A stretch of DNA of 64,000 nt, from the NCBI GenBank assembly GCA_033762255.1, contig JANRLT010000060.1, positions 1 to 64,000 on the forward strand, read 5' to 3'. Shown piece by piece: positions 43,722 to 52,720 of the stretch. Numbering within the stretch: position 1 is the stretch's first letter; every line of letters starts with the position of its first letter. The notes under the pieces were generated by a model. The model did not search any database. It was not told where the DNA came from and worked only from the letters and a program-made list of their open reading frames with translations. Origin of the DNA: Pirellulales bacterium (lineage in GTDB: Bacteria > Planctomycetota > Planctomycetia > Pirellulales > JALHPA01). Both the position numbers and the translations under genes were made by a program.

Positions 43722-44255
43722 ATGGCCAAGAGAATTAACCATGGTGGAATCCAATTTCGATGGGCCAGCTATGGACTGGCAATTGCTTTTTTGATGTTGG
43801 CAAAGCATGTCCACGCGGTGGAGGTTGCTGCGTCGGGGGGGGTAACCGGGGATTCATCGCGCCAGCTATCCGATGCGTCAAAAGCCAAGCAGCCCGTGAC
43901 AGTACAGCCCACTACTAAAAAACCTATAGCCAAAAAGCCAGCAGCAAATGTCAACGCGTTTTTTCAGCGGCAGGTTTTGGCTCAACAGGGGGTGGTTTTT
44001 GGCCAGGGAAATCCGGCGCAGCAAAATCGCAACGCCAATCGCCGGCAAAACACACGGAATGCTAATGATGATCTAGGCCCGCAATTGGTAGATGTGATTC
44101 ATAACACCGTCAGTCCGCCCACCTGGGATGTCAATGGCGGGACCGGACATATCCATTACTATTGGCAAGGGCGGGCATTAGTGGTGGCGGCACCCCAGGA
44201 AACGCATGAGCAATTGATCAACGTGGTTAATCAATTGCGACGGGCGGGACAATAA
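43722..44255 (+). CDS. Exported protein with secretin-type short C-terminal domain
   Basis: A 177-residue protein: signal peptide near residues 11-32 (YGLAIAFLMLAKHVHAVE), a Lys/Thr/Pro and Asn/Gln-rich middle, and a C-terminal domain (PQLVDVIHNTVSPPTWDV, then HIHYYWQGRALVVAAPQETHEQLINVV) that resembles the small domains before secretins, including a V-V-A-P-Q-E-T-H-E-Q-L pattern. Exported planctomycete proteins with this domain are common; their role is unknown. AAGGAA lies before ATG 43722. Confidence 0.72.
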   Translation: MAKRINHGGIQFRWASYGLAIAFLMLAKHVHAVEVAASGGVTGDSSRQLSDASKAKQPVTVQPTTKKPIAKKPAANVNAFFQRQVLAQQGVVFGQGNPAQQNRNANRRQNTRNANDDLGPQLVDVIHNTVSPPTWDVNGGTGHIHYYWQGRALVVAAPQETHEQLINVVNQLRRAGQ

Positions 44256-44365
44256 GGGATTTTTGAGCGCATGGCGAATTGACAGCGCGCTTGATTTTGG
44301 GCCAGGGCGGGTGCTATGGTAAGGGCAGATATCCCTCCCTTGCTTTCCCTAGCGAAAGTCCCGCC

Positions 44366-46474
44366 ATGCCCCGCTCTTTCTTTTTATGGATTCGTTACGC
44401 GCTGGTTTGTCTGAGCGTGTATTTGACTCTGGGCGCTTCTGCCCTAGGTCAAGTGGTTATAACCGGCAAATACACGCATCCCCGATTTGCCTCCGTACAG
44501 CATGAGTCCCACGTCGCGGATCAAGGAGCAACCGCAGTGTCCGGTAACCCGTTGGCAGTGGCGGTAAGTAAAGCCACCGAGGACAATAAAGCAACAGGCG
44601 AACTCGATGTTCCCCACATCCATATGTCTGGTATCAACGTCTTTGCCGCGCGGGAAAATCCGCGTGCCGAGCCGAGCCAGTTTCGCACCTGGGAGACCGC
44701 CCCCGCGGGTTGGTACCGCCTGACGGGAGGCACGGGGCGATACACGCTACTCTTTGGCACGCCGGGACATTATGCACGCCCACGCATCGTTACCAATATT
44801 TTTTTGCGGGACAACGAAGAACTGAAGTGGGACACGCAACCGCTGTTCATGTACGCGCAGTTTGATGACCGAGATTACGACACAAAACGGGCCAGCCATT
44901 ATTGGCAAAAGTTTATCGCCAACGGAACGGGGATGACTAGTGTTGGCTTTAAGTTAGCGCATGACGGCGTCGATGGGGTGGGGTCCGGGTCGCAAACGGT
45001 GCTAGTCAGCATCCACCGCCGGGGAAACGGCCCCCCCGATAGCTGGCCGCAGATCGGCCCAGCGATACCCGCCGTCGAGGTAGATTGCGGTGGGCCAAAA
45101 AGTTACAGCTACTCTGTGGGTTGGAACACCGGCGAAGTGGTCACCGAACCGGGCGAAACTTATGCCGTGCAACTGCGCGCTGAGCAGCCAGGGGGCACGT
45201 TCCAGACGCATTGGGCCAATGATGGCAATCCCGCCACGGACTGCTACCGCGAAGGGGAACAGGGCAAAACCGGCTGGCAGGGAAAGGACCTGTGGCTGGC
45301 GGTGGGAGGCGATGGTGATGGCCTGGTCATTCCCTACAATAAGCGAGTGCATAAACAATTTGGCGAATTGACAAACTGCCTCCCCAAATGGTCGCAATCA
45401 TACGTGGCCCAGGGAAAAAGCCTGGCGGCGGTGCAGCTTTATGCGGCGGTTTCGGGCGCGCAGCCGCCCCTCAGCCGCCAGCGGGTTATCGTGCGCATCC
45501 GTGAAAGCGCGCCCGATGGAAAGATAGTCGGAGTGGAGCGCGTCGCGATCGGCAATGGCAATTACACAGGCGATGCGTCGTGGGGTGTCTTTGGCACGGT
45601 CTATTCCCCGGGCGAAGTACCGTTAGTACCCGGAAAGAAGTATGTGATCGAATGGGAATCGCTGGAAAGCGGACACACGCTGGATGGATTTGTGAATATT
45701 AAGGGGGAAGTCAGTAACGGCAAGCCAGGGTTTAACCCATATCGCAAACATCCGCTGGACCAATATGACCAGGGGACCGCGTATCTGGATGGAAAGGATA
45801 TGCAATATGATTTGGATGCGCAGATAGTGGAATACACAGAACCCATAATTGGTGCTACTCATATTGATAACAATAACTTACTCATCAATGGCGACTTTGA
45901 AGCGATCAACCGCGCGGATGGAATTCTGATCGGCGGCCCGACTGTGGATTTCACTCCTCCCAAAAAGCAGGTGCCAATCACCTGGCAGGAATTCAAGCTC
46001 GCCCCCGATACTGAATTGAGTATTACAGCTATCCCAAGTCATCATGACTTTGTGGCCCGTGTCCAGGCTCCCGCAAAGTCGCTGGCCGATCCCACGCATG
46101 CGCCGCCTCTCGACGGCGGTTGGGTGCAGCAGGTGACGGGACTTAACCCCCATGATACTTATCGTGTGGAAGGTGATGTGCGCTGCACTTGGCCACTGGA
46201 TGACGCGCGGCAGTGTCTGATCGGCATTGATCCCACGGGGCAGATGGACAATCCGCGGGCGGACACGATCCAATGGACTAAACTGCCGGAATTTCACGGA
46301 GTTTTTTCGCGCCACGCGGGGGAACCTATCCGCCCCCAAGCGGATAAACTCAGCGTGTGGCTGCGGGCCAAAACAACCAAGCATGACAAAGTAGCCCCCT
46401 TTGTGGCCGAATTTGACAATCTGCATTTGTGGCGGGTGAGAACAGAACTATTAGAGTCCGCAGGAACCAAATAG
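44366..46474 (+). CDS. Large secreted protein of unknown function
   Basis: A 702-residue protein with a signal peptide (MPRSFFLWIRYALVCLSVYL, then ASALGQ). The body is beta-rich, with a repeated unit that includes VLVSIHRRGNGPPDSWPQIG, then a second similar unit VIVRIRESAPDGKIVGVERV, and a C-terminal segment starting LLINGDFEAINRADG that looks like a carbohydrate-binding-type jelly roll. No catalytic motif seen. It lies 68 bases before the DUF1592 gene in the same direction and could be cotranscribed. Confidence 0.78.
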   Translation: MPRSFFLWIRYALVCLSVYLTLGASALGQVVITGKYTHPRFASVQHESHVADQGATAVSGNPLAVAVSKATEDNKATGELDVPHIHMSGINVFAARENPRAEPSQFRTWETAPAGWYRLTGGTGRYTLLFGTPGHYARPRIVTNIFLRDNEELKWDTQPLFMYAQFDDRDYDTKRASHYWQKFIANGTGMTSVGFKLAHDGVDGVGSGSQTVLVSIHRRGNGPPDSWPQIGPAIPAVEVDCGGPKSYSYSVGWNTGEVVTEPGETYAVQLRAEQPGGTFQTHWANDGNPATDCYREGEQGKTGWQGKDLWLAVGGDGDGLVIPYNKRVHKQFGELTNCLPKWSQSYVAQGKSLAAVQLYAAVSGAQPPLSRQRVIVRIRESAPDGKIVGVERVAIGNGNYTGDASWGVFGTVYSPGEVPLVPGKKYVIEWESLESGHTLDGFVNIKGEVSNGKPGFNPYRKHPLDQYDQGTAYLDGKDMQYDLDAQIVEYTEPIIGATHIDNNNLLINGDFEAINRADGILIGGPTVDFTPPKKQVPITWQEFKLAPDTELSITAIPSHHDFVARVQAPAKSLADPTHAPPLDGGWVQQVTGLNPHDTYRVEGDVRCTWPLDDARQCLIGIDPTGQMDNPRADTIQWTKLPEFHGVFSRHAGEPIRPQADKLSVWLRAKTTKHDKVAPFVAEFDNLHLWRVRTELLESAGTK

Positions 46475-46542
46475 GATTAGTTTTTGACGCGCGTTTGCAA
46501 TATTCGCTCAACAACCCCGTTCAATAAGGCTCAGCAATAATA

Positions 46543-49500
46543 ATGCCCGCACTACGTATCACACTCGCGAGTTGTTGCGCATTAGTGCTTTGCGCATTGG
46601 GAGCTTTTGCCGCTAATCAGGCCCGGGAGTTACCGCTTAACTTTACAGACTTTAAACCCTTTGAAGTCTTACAAACCAAATGGAATGAGCGTGATCAAGC
46701 ACTGATCAAAAAATACTGCTTGGATTGCCATTCCACGGCGGCAAAAGAAGGAGACTTCGATCTGGAGCGGTTCCGGCAAGTTGACGACATGCGCGCGGAT
46801 ATTGAGCCTTGGCAGCGCGTGCAAGAACAACTGGAGAACGGCGAAATGCCCCCTCGCGATGCTCCGCAACCCTCTGCCACTGAACGAGCGGAGTTGCTCG
46901 ATTCGGTGGATCTATTACTGCTAGCCGTCGCCACGGAAAATTCGGGCGATCCGGGACCAGTGGTCCTGCGACGCTTGAACAATGCCGAATACACCTACAC
47001 CATCCAGGACCTGACTGGCGTGTCGCTTCAGCCAGCAAGGGAATTTCCCGCGGACAGCGCGGCGGGCGAGGGGTTTACCAATGTGGGGAGCGCGCTGGTT
47101 ATGTCGCCGGCTTTGTTGGAAAAGTACCTGGCGGCGGCAAAGGAGGTAGCCAGCCACGCCGTTTTGCTGCCGGACCGGATAGAATTTTCACCAGCCACCA
47201 CACCCCGCGACTGGACCAATGAAAAGCTCGTCGCCATTCGCGATTTCTATGCCCGCTACACCGACAACTCCGGCGCGACAGCGGTCAATCTCCAAGGAAT
47301 CCAGTTTGAGACCAACGGCGGAGGTCGCCTGCCGCTGCAATCTTATATTCGCGCCACACTGTTGGAACGGATGGCGATTAGCACTGGTAAAAAAGAGATC
47401 GCCCAGGTCGCGCAAGAAAATCACTTGAACGAAAAGTATCTGCGACGTATTTGGTCCGCGCTGACTGACTCGACGCCATCCAAATTGCTCGATCCCATTC
47501 GTCAGCGTTGGCATGGTGGCCTTCCCGAGGACGCCACGCAAATCACCGCGGATATCCTCCGCTGGCAATGCCAACTCTGGCGCTTCACCACGGTGGGTCA
47601 TATTGGTAAAAAAGATGGCCCCCAGGCCTGGCAAGTGCCCGTTAATCCCCTGGTAACGGAGCAGGAAGTGCGGCTCAAGTTGCCTCCTTCCACAGCGGAG
47701 GGGACGGTTACGATTTATCTGGTTTGTCACGCACTTGGTGATGGAAATAACCAGGACTATTGCTTGTGGGATAATCCCCGCCTGCTTAGCGAATTAATGC
47801 CTGAAATAAAATTGCGGGACCTGCGCGCACATTGCACGGCGGAGGCTGACGCGGGTAACTTGGAAAAATCCGCGGTACCCTACGGCCTGGATCCCGCGCT
47901 GTTTGGCAAGCATCCTAACGGCGCTCCGCTGGGTGATAACCAATTGTGTATGGCGGAGGATGGCGTCTTGGCCATCAGTATCCCCGCAAAGATTGCCGAA
48001 AAACGCGAATTTGTAGCGACCGTGCGACTGCACGAACCTACGGAAAAATCCGGAGGGATGCAAGTGAGCGTCCTGGCTGAACCACCGGCCAAACCGCTTC
48101 AACTGATCGTCCCGGGACTAAGCGCGACCACGGATAAAACCGTCTGGACCGACGCCCAACAACCATCGAATTATGCCGCGCCGCTGCTGGTGGCTGACAA
48201 AAGCGCGGCCCAGCGCGCCTGGCAAGCGGAGTTTGACGCGTTCCGGCAGCTCTTTCCCGCGGCGCTCTGCTATACCAAGATTGTCCCCGTGGACGAGGTT
48301 GTCACACTGACTTTGTTTTATCGCGAAGATGATCAATTACAACAATTACTACTGGACAATGCCGAAATCGATAAGCTCAATTCCCTATGGTCTGATTTGT
48401 ATTATGTCAGCCGTGCCCCGCTGATGACGGTCGATGCCTATGAGCAGCTTTGGCAGTTTGCCACGCAAGACGCCGATCCCAGCGTGTTTACACCCATGAA
48501 GGAGGAGATCATGCGGCGGGCGGAGGAATTTCGCGGCCAGTTAGCGGCGAGCGAGCCGGCGCATCTTCGCACCGCGCTGGAATTTGCCGCGCGGGCGTGG
48601 CGGCGACCATTATCAAATACAGAGCAAGAACAGCTTCAAGCATTTTACCGCCACCTGCGCGAGTTAGACAATAACCACGAGGATGCTATTCGCGCGCTCT
48701 TGACTCGCATCTTGGTCTCACCCGCATTTATGTACAAAAGCGAACAACCCCCCGCGGGTGCATCTCCCGCGCAAGTGAACGACTGGGAACTAGCCAGCCG
48801 GTTAAGCTATTTTCTTTGGTCCTCGCTGCCGGATAATGATTTACGCGCCCTGGCGATGAACGGCAAGCTGCGGGACCTGGACGTGTTGGCGGGACAAGTG
48901 CGCCGCATGAGCCAGGACCCGCGCATTCGCCGACTGGCGGTGGAGTATGGCTGCCAATGGCTGCACATCCGCGAGCTTGACGCTGAGAATGAAAAGAGCG
49001 AACAGTTTTATCCCGAATATGCCGAGTTACGCTCGGATTTTAAGGAAGAAGCGGCGCGGTTTTTTACCGATTTCTTTCAGGCGAATCGGGGGATAGGGGA
49101 GTTGTTGAACGCGGACTATGTCTTTGTGAATGGCCGCTTGGCAAAGCATTATGGCATACCCGGGGTTGAGGGGGACGCCTGGAGGAAAATTGAACAAGCG
49201 CGACAATACGGCCGCGGCGGGATTCTCGGCTTTGCCGCCACGCTTTCCAAACACTCCGGCGCATCGCGCTCTAGTCCGATCCTTCGGGGTAATTGGGTGG
49301 TGGAGTTTTTGCTGGGGCAAAGGCTCCCCCCTCCGCCGCGGAATGTCCCGGTCTTGCCGGAAGTCGCTCCCGGGGAACTTACCGAACGGGAACTGACCGC
49401 GCGGCATAGTTCGGATGCCGCGTGTGCCAAATGCCATGCGCGGATCGATCCCTTTGGATTTGCCCTGGAGGGTTACGACACCATTGGCCGATTGCGGACG

Positions 49501-49806
49501 CATGACCGCGCGGGGCATGCGGTGGACGTCAACGCTATTTTGCCCGACGGAACTAAAATAGCGGGACTACCGGATTTGCGGGATTATTTGCTGCATCGGC
49601 GGCGGGCGGATTTTACCCGGGCGTTTAACCGCAAACTGTTAGGCTATGCCCTGGGACGGGGTGTGCAATTATCGGATGAATCATTGCTAAAAGAATTGGA
49701 TGCTAAATTGACAGCTAGCGACGGGCGGATTACCGACGCTTTGATCATCATCGTGCGCAGCCCACAGTTTACACGGATTCGCGGCGCGGCGGCCAAGAAA
49801 GAGTAA
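46543..49806 (+). CDS. DUF1592-type multidomain exported cytochrome-like protein
   Basis: A 1087-residue exported protein, signal peptide to about 24. One c-type haem motif KKYCLDCHST (Cys59-Cys62-His63) sits in a PSCyt1-like N-terminal domain. Then DUF1587-like (VVLRRLNNAEYTYTIQDLTG near 142), a long middle, DUF1595 (AARAWRRPLSNTEQEQL near 686), DUF1592 (LVSPAFMYKSEQPP near 724, SRLSYFLWSSLPDNDL near 750), DUF1588 (RGGILGFAATLSKHSGASR near 888, CAKCHARIDPFGFALEGYD near 963) and DUF1585 (RRADFTRAFNRKLLGYALG near 1022). The DUF1588 Cys pair CAKCH could bind a second haem. Family function is unknown; it is a planctomycete hallmark. Confidence 0.95.
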   Translation: MPALRITLASCCALVLCALGAFAANQARELPLNFTDFKPFEVLQTKWNERDQALIKKYCLDCHSTAAKEGDFDLERFRQVDDMRADIEPWQRVQEQLENGEMPPRDAPQPSATERAELLDSVDLLLLAVATENSGDPGPVVLRRLNNAEYTYTIQDLTGVSLQPAREFPADSAAGEGFTNVGSALVMSPALLEKYLAAAKEVASHAVLLPDRIEFSPATTPRDWTNEKLVAIRDFYARYTDNSGATAVNLQGIQFETNGGGRLPLQSYIRATLLERMAISTGKKEIAQVAQENHLNEKYLRRIWSALTDSTPSKLLDPIRQRWHGGLPEDATQITADILRWQCQLWRFTTVGHIGKKDGPQAWQVPVNPLVTEQEVRLKLPPSTAEGTVTIYLVCHALGDGNNQDYCLWDNPRLLSELMPEIKLRDLRAHCTAEADAGNLEKSAVPYGLDPALFGKHPNGAPLGDNQLCMAEDGVLAISIPAKIAEKREFVATVRLHEPTEKSGGMQVSVLAEPPAKPLQLIVPGLSATTDKTVWTDAQQPSNYAAPLLVADKSAAQRAWQAEFDAFRQLFPAALCYTKIVPVDEVVTLTLFYREDDQLQQLLLDNAEIDKLNSLWSDLYYVSRAPLMTVDAYEQLWQFATQDADPSVFTPMKEEIMRRAEEFRGQLAASEPAHLRTALEFAARAWRRPLSNTEQEQLQAFYRHLRELDNNHEDAIRALLTRILVSPAFMYKSEQPPAGASPAQVNDWELASRLSYFLWSSLPDNDLRALAMNGKLRDLDVLAGQVRRMSQDPRIRRLAVEYGCQWLHIRELDAENEKSEQFYPEYAELRSDFKEEAARFFTDFFQANRGIGELLNADYVFVNGRLAKHYGIPGVEGDAWRKIEQARQYGRGGILGFAATLSKHSGASRSSPILRGNWVVEFLLGQRLPPPPRNVPVLPEVAPGELTERELTARHSSDAACAKCHARIDPFGFALEGYDTIGRLRTHDRAGHAVDVNAILPDGTKIAGLPDLRDYLLHRRRADFTRAFNRKLLGYALGRGVQLSDESLLKELDAKLTASDGRITDALIIIVRSPQFTRIRGAAAKKE

Positions 49807-49862
49807 TCCAATATTGTGTCTGTTTCTTCGCAAGTCGCAATCATAACCAACAGGTCACCTCC

Positions 49863-51191
49863 ATGAATCAAAAACTTATTTCGCGGCGGACAGTCTTGCG
49901 CGGCTTGGGCGTGACCTTGGCGCTCCCCTGGATGGAGTCGCTACGCGTTTGGGGCGCGGAGACTGGCCCAGCCAGCGCTACAGCCAGTAGCCCAATAACG
50001 GCATCCGCCGCCGCGCCACAACGCTTGGCGGTATTGTTCTCTGGAAATGGCTTTCATAAGGATCATTGGTGGGCCAAGGGGACCGGCAAGGAAATGGAAC
50101 TGGGCCAAGTGCTGCGGCCGCTGACTCCTTTTCGTGAAAAAATGCTCTTTATCAGCGGTCTTTACAATGAAGAAGCGCAAAAGGGAAACATTCATAGCTC
50201 CCAAACCGGCAATCTGCTAAGCGGCGCGCCGCTCGAGGCGGGAGGCGGCATTCGCAGCGGGACCAGCGTCGATCAACTGCTGGCCCAGCGATTGGGCGGC
50301 ACAACCAAGCTGCCTAGCTTGGTGTTAGGCTGTGAAAAAGCCAATCCGTCCGTCCACAAGAATTATTCGATGCTGTATAGCAGCCATATTTCGTGGAGCT
50401 CGCCGACAGCGCCAACGCCGCTCGAGGTTTATCCCGCGCTGGCATTTGACCGGTTGTTTCGCCAAAGCAACGCCAAAAGCGACGCCAGCGTGTTGGACGC
50501 CGTGGGGGAGGACGCCAGCGGCCTGCGGGGCAAAATCAGTCAAGCCGATCAACGCAAGCTGGATGAATACCTGCAATCGGTGCGCGAGGTGGAACAGCGA
50601 ATTCAAAAAGCGGGAACTCGCGGTGAAATGCAAGGTTGGCGGCCGACGCGGGACCAACCAAATATTCCCCGTCCCGCCGACGGCATTCCCCAGGACATCG
50701 CCGAGCATATGCGTCTGATGTGCGATATTTTAGCACTGGCTTTGCAAACGGACACCACGCGGTTTTGCACGCTCAAATTAAATAACGATCATTCGTCCTT
50801 GCGTTTTCCAAACCTGGGGGTCGATTATATGATTCACCATTTACTCTCCCACCAGGAATCGGCGGACTGGCTCAAGGTAAATCAATTCTTTTTAGAACAG
50901 GTGGCGTATCTGGCGGGCAAGCTGGACGCGATCCAGGAGGGGGAACGGACCGCGCTGGATAATACGGCCCTGCTCTTTTGTAGCAGCATGCTGACCGGCA
51001 GTCATGACGCCAGCCGTCTGCCGGTGGTGTTGCTGGGGAGTGGCGGGGGAAAAATCGCAACCGGCCGAGTCCTCGATTACAGCGACAAGCCCAACCGCCA
51101 AATGTGTCGGCTTTACCTGTCGCTGCTGCGGCATTATGGACTAGAAGAGCGGACGTTTGGGGATGCGACGGAGCCGCTGGGCGAGGTGTGA
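49863..51191 (+). CDS. DUF1552 exported protein, partner of the DUF1592 protein
   Basis: A 442-residue protein with a Tat-like start (SRRTVLRGLGVTLALPWMES, residues 8-27). Motifs typical of DUF1552 include GNGFHKDHWWAKG near 60, LFISGLYNEEA near 95, HSSQTGNLLSGAP near 112, TSVDQLLAQRLG near 133 and DYMIHHLLSHQES near 320. It follows the DUF1592 gene by 56 bases in the same direction; the pair recurs in many planctomycetes, where the DUF1592 protein is Sec- or lipid-exported and this one probably Tat-exported. Role unknown; redox handling at the envelope is plausible. Confidence 0.95.
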   Translation: MNQKLISRRTVLRGLGVTLALPWMESLRVWGAETGPASATASSPITASAAAPQRLAVLFSGNGFHKDHWWAKGTGKEMELGQVLRPLTPFREKMLFISGLYNEEAQKGNIHSSQTGNLLSGAPLEAGGGIRSGTSVDQLLAQRLGGTTKLPSLVLGCEKANPSVHKNYSMLYSSHISWSSPTAPTPLEVYPALAFDRLFRQSNAKSDASVLDAVGEDASGLRGKISQADQRKLDEYLQSVREVEQRIQKAGTRGEMQGWRPTRDQPNIPRPADGIPQDIAEHMRLMCDILALALQTDTTRFCTLKLNNDHSSLRFPNLGVDYMIHHLLSHQESADWLKVNQFFLEQVAYLAGKLDAIQEGERTALDNTALLFCSSMLTGSHDASRLPVVLLGSGGGKIATGRVLDYSDKPNRQMCRLYLSLLRHYGLEERTFGDATEPLGEV

Positions 51192-51200
51192 GAAAGGTTT

Positions 51201-51224
51201 CAGCCCGCCGCGTTAGCAAGGGAC
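51201..51224 (+). repeat. REP unit upstream of the transposase
   Basis: CAGCCCGCCGCGTTAGCAAG followed by GGAC, 24 bases. Inverted relative to the array after the transposase. The same 24-base unit occurs at 58795-58893. Confidence 0.8.
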
Positions 51225-51249
51225 ACGAACATTACTTAACAGCTATCAC

Positions 51250-51741
51250 ATGAAAGACCCCATAGGCTATTTTATGATGTGGGGGACCTATGGGACGTGG
51301 CTTCCTGGTGATGAGAGAGGATGGGTGGATTATCGGCATGGATGGCAACTCCTTAACTCCGTCTTAGAAATAGAAGCCCAATCCAGAATGACCGAAACAG
51401 CATGTTTCTTGAGTGTGACTCAACGAACCTTAGTTGAAGAGCAAATTCGTGAAACATGTGATTTTAGAGAATGGAAAATGTTCGCGGTAAATTGTCGGTC
51501 AAATCATATCCATGTAGTTGTATCCGCTCTCCATGTTGATCCCAAGAAAATCCGAAATGATTTGAAAGCCTGGTCTACTCGCAAGTTGAAGGAAGCGTCA
51601 TTAGATAAGCGTGATAAATGGTGGAATGAGCGAGGGTGCACACGATATATCTACGATGAAGACAATTTGGCGATAGCTATCGAATACACCATGAAAGCCC
51701 AGGACCGAAAAGGGAGAGAGCAAAAAGAGTTCCGTTGCTAA
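51250..51741 (+). mobile_element. REP-associated tyrosine transposase (RAYT)
   Basis: A 163-residue Y1/HUH transposase of the IS200/IS605-like RAYT group, which cuts and moves single-stranded REP sequences. Motifs: MMWGTYGTWLPGDERG near 9, HIHVVV (HUH) at 86-91, and a catalytic Tyr at 146 in AIEYTMKAQD. It is flanked by REP units: one inverted at 51201-51224 and three in tandem after it. Its TAA stop lies inside the first REP unit. The gene is intact and may be active. There is no IS200 accessory gene. Confidence 0.92.
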
Positions 51742-51833
51742 CGCAGCGGGCTGGTAATACGCCAGAACCCTTGCTAACGCTGCGGGCTGAGAATGCAACA
51801 GAACCCTTGCTAACGCTGCGGGCTAAGTTCCTT
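51732..51833 (-). repeat. Three tandem REP units (36-base period)
   Basis: Units at 51732, 51768 and 51804, each CCNTTGCTAACGCWGCGGGCT then a 14-base spacer (the third truncated). The transposase stop lies in unit 1, and the last codons of the ParD-like antitoxin (LSPQR, stop) lie in unit 3. Confidence 0.85.
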
Positions 51834-52073
51834 GCTGAGGACTTGGGCCAAATTCTCAAAGCATAATCCCTCCCCTTGATCCAATTCCGCGAATCCGGCT
51901 TCGGTCATTTTTTTAAGGATGGCCAACTTTTCGGCTTCTTCATTTGTACGTATCTCCAATAATCGCAAACCCGCCCGCAACACCTCGCCAGCGTTCATGT
52001 AACGGCCGCTGCGAACTTGTTCGTCGACAAAATCTTCCCACCGTTTGGTAAGTTCAATTTTTCTCGCGGGCAT
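51810..52073 (-). CDS. ParD-like antitoxin without toxin partner
   Basis: An 87-residue protein of the ParD/CopG type: ARKIELTKRWEDFVDEQVRSG as the N-terminal ribbon-helix-helix, MNAGEVLRAGLRLLEIR as the core helices, then an acidic tail. It would bind operator DNA and a RelE/ParE toxin. No ParE-like gene lies on either side, and the usual place for it, downstream, is occupied by REP repeats and the transposase. GGAGG lies upstream of the ATG at 52073. The C-terminus is encoded by the REP unit and may differ from the ancestral one. Confidence 0.85.
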   Translation of the reverse strand: MPARKIELTKRWEDFVDEQVRSGRYMNAGEVLRAGLRLLEIRTNEEAEKLAILKKMTEAGFAELDQGEGLCFENLAQVLSKELSPQR

Positions 52074-52144
52074 GCGATACCTCCATAGATGGTAAATAGG
52101 ATAATATGATTATATCAATTGTTGAATCGTTAAGAACAATCTCA

Positions 52145-52693
52145 TCAAGAAATAATTCGAGGTATGACGGCCATTAAGAGTATGATAAAAGGGAGGAAGC
52201 CTATTGCCAACGCAATCAAGCAAGCTATTTTATACCACCCTTCAGTTTTGCTATTTGCGTTGTAAGCTAAAATAGCAAGAAACAAACCGGCGACAGGTAT
52301 CCAAGAAAGTAATAAACTAAAGATCGCCAGTATTTTAACGACAAGTGAAGGCTCATCTGTTATGATTATTTCCGGATCATCCGCTCTGACATTCAGGATT
52401 TTTGGAGAGGCGTAGGGGTTAAATTCCCCGCTTGTATCGGGATGATTGGGGTAATCATAAGTGGTAAATTCTCCCCGCAATGAATCATTGCCGGCAACTT
52501 TTGGTTTTGACTTGCGATCCACAATCCAAATGAATATCCCCGCGAGTAAGCCCATCGTAGTCGTTAACGCGAGATACGATAACGGTTCTAGCTCTTGATT
52601 AATATTTGTGCCATTTATCATTAAGCCAATCAGCAGGCCCGCCACGGTACCCACCGGAGGACCCAACCAACCCGGGAATGAAAGATTTTGCAT
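52145..52693 (-). CDS. Polytopic membrane protein of unknown function
   Basis: A 182-residue protein with N-terminal helices (GTVAGLLIGLMING, YLALTTTMGLLAGIFIWI), a polar middle rich in Asp/Pro/Tyr, and two more helices at the C-terminus (VKILAIFSLLLSWIPVAGLF, IALAIGFLPFIILLMAV). I do not recognise a family. It lies 28 bases downstream of the MgtE gene and could be in its transcript. Confidence 0.65.
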   Translation of the reverse strand: MQNLSFPGWLGPPVGTVAGLLIGLMINGTNINQELEPLSYLALTTTMGLLAGIFIWIVDRKSKPKVAGNDSLRGEFTTYDYPNHPDTSGEFNPYASPKILNVRADDPEIIITDEPSLVVKILAIFSLLLSWIPVAGLFLAILAYNANSKTEGWYKIACLIALAIGFLPFIILLMAVIPRIIS

Positions 52694-52720
52694 AAATCAC
52701 CACAATCAAATCGAGTAGAG

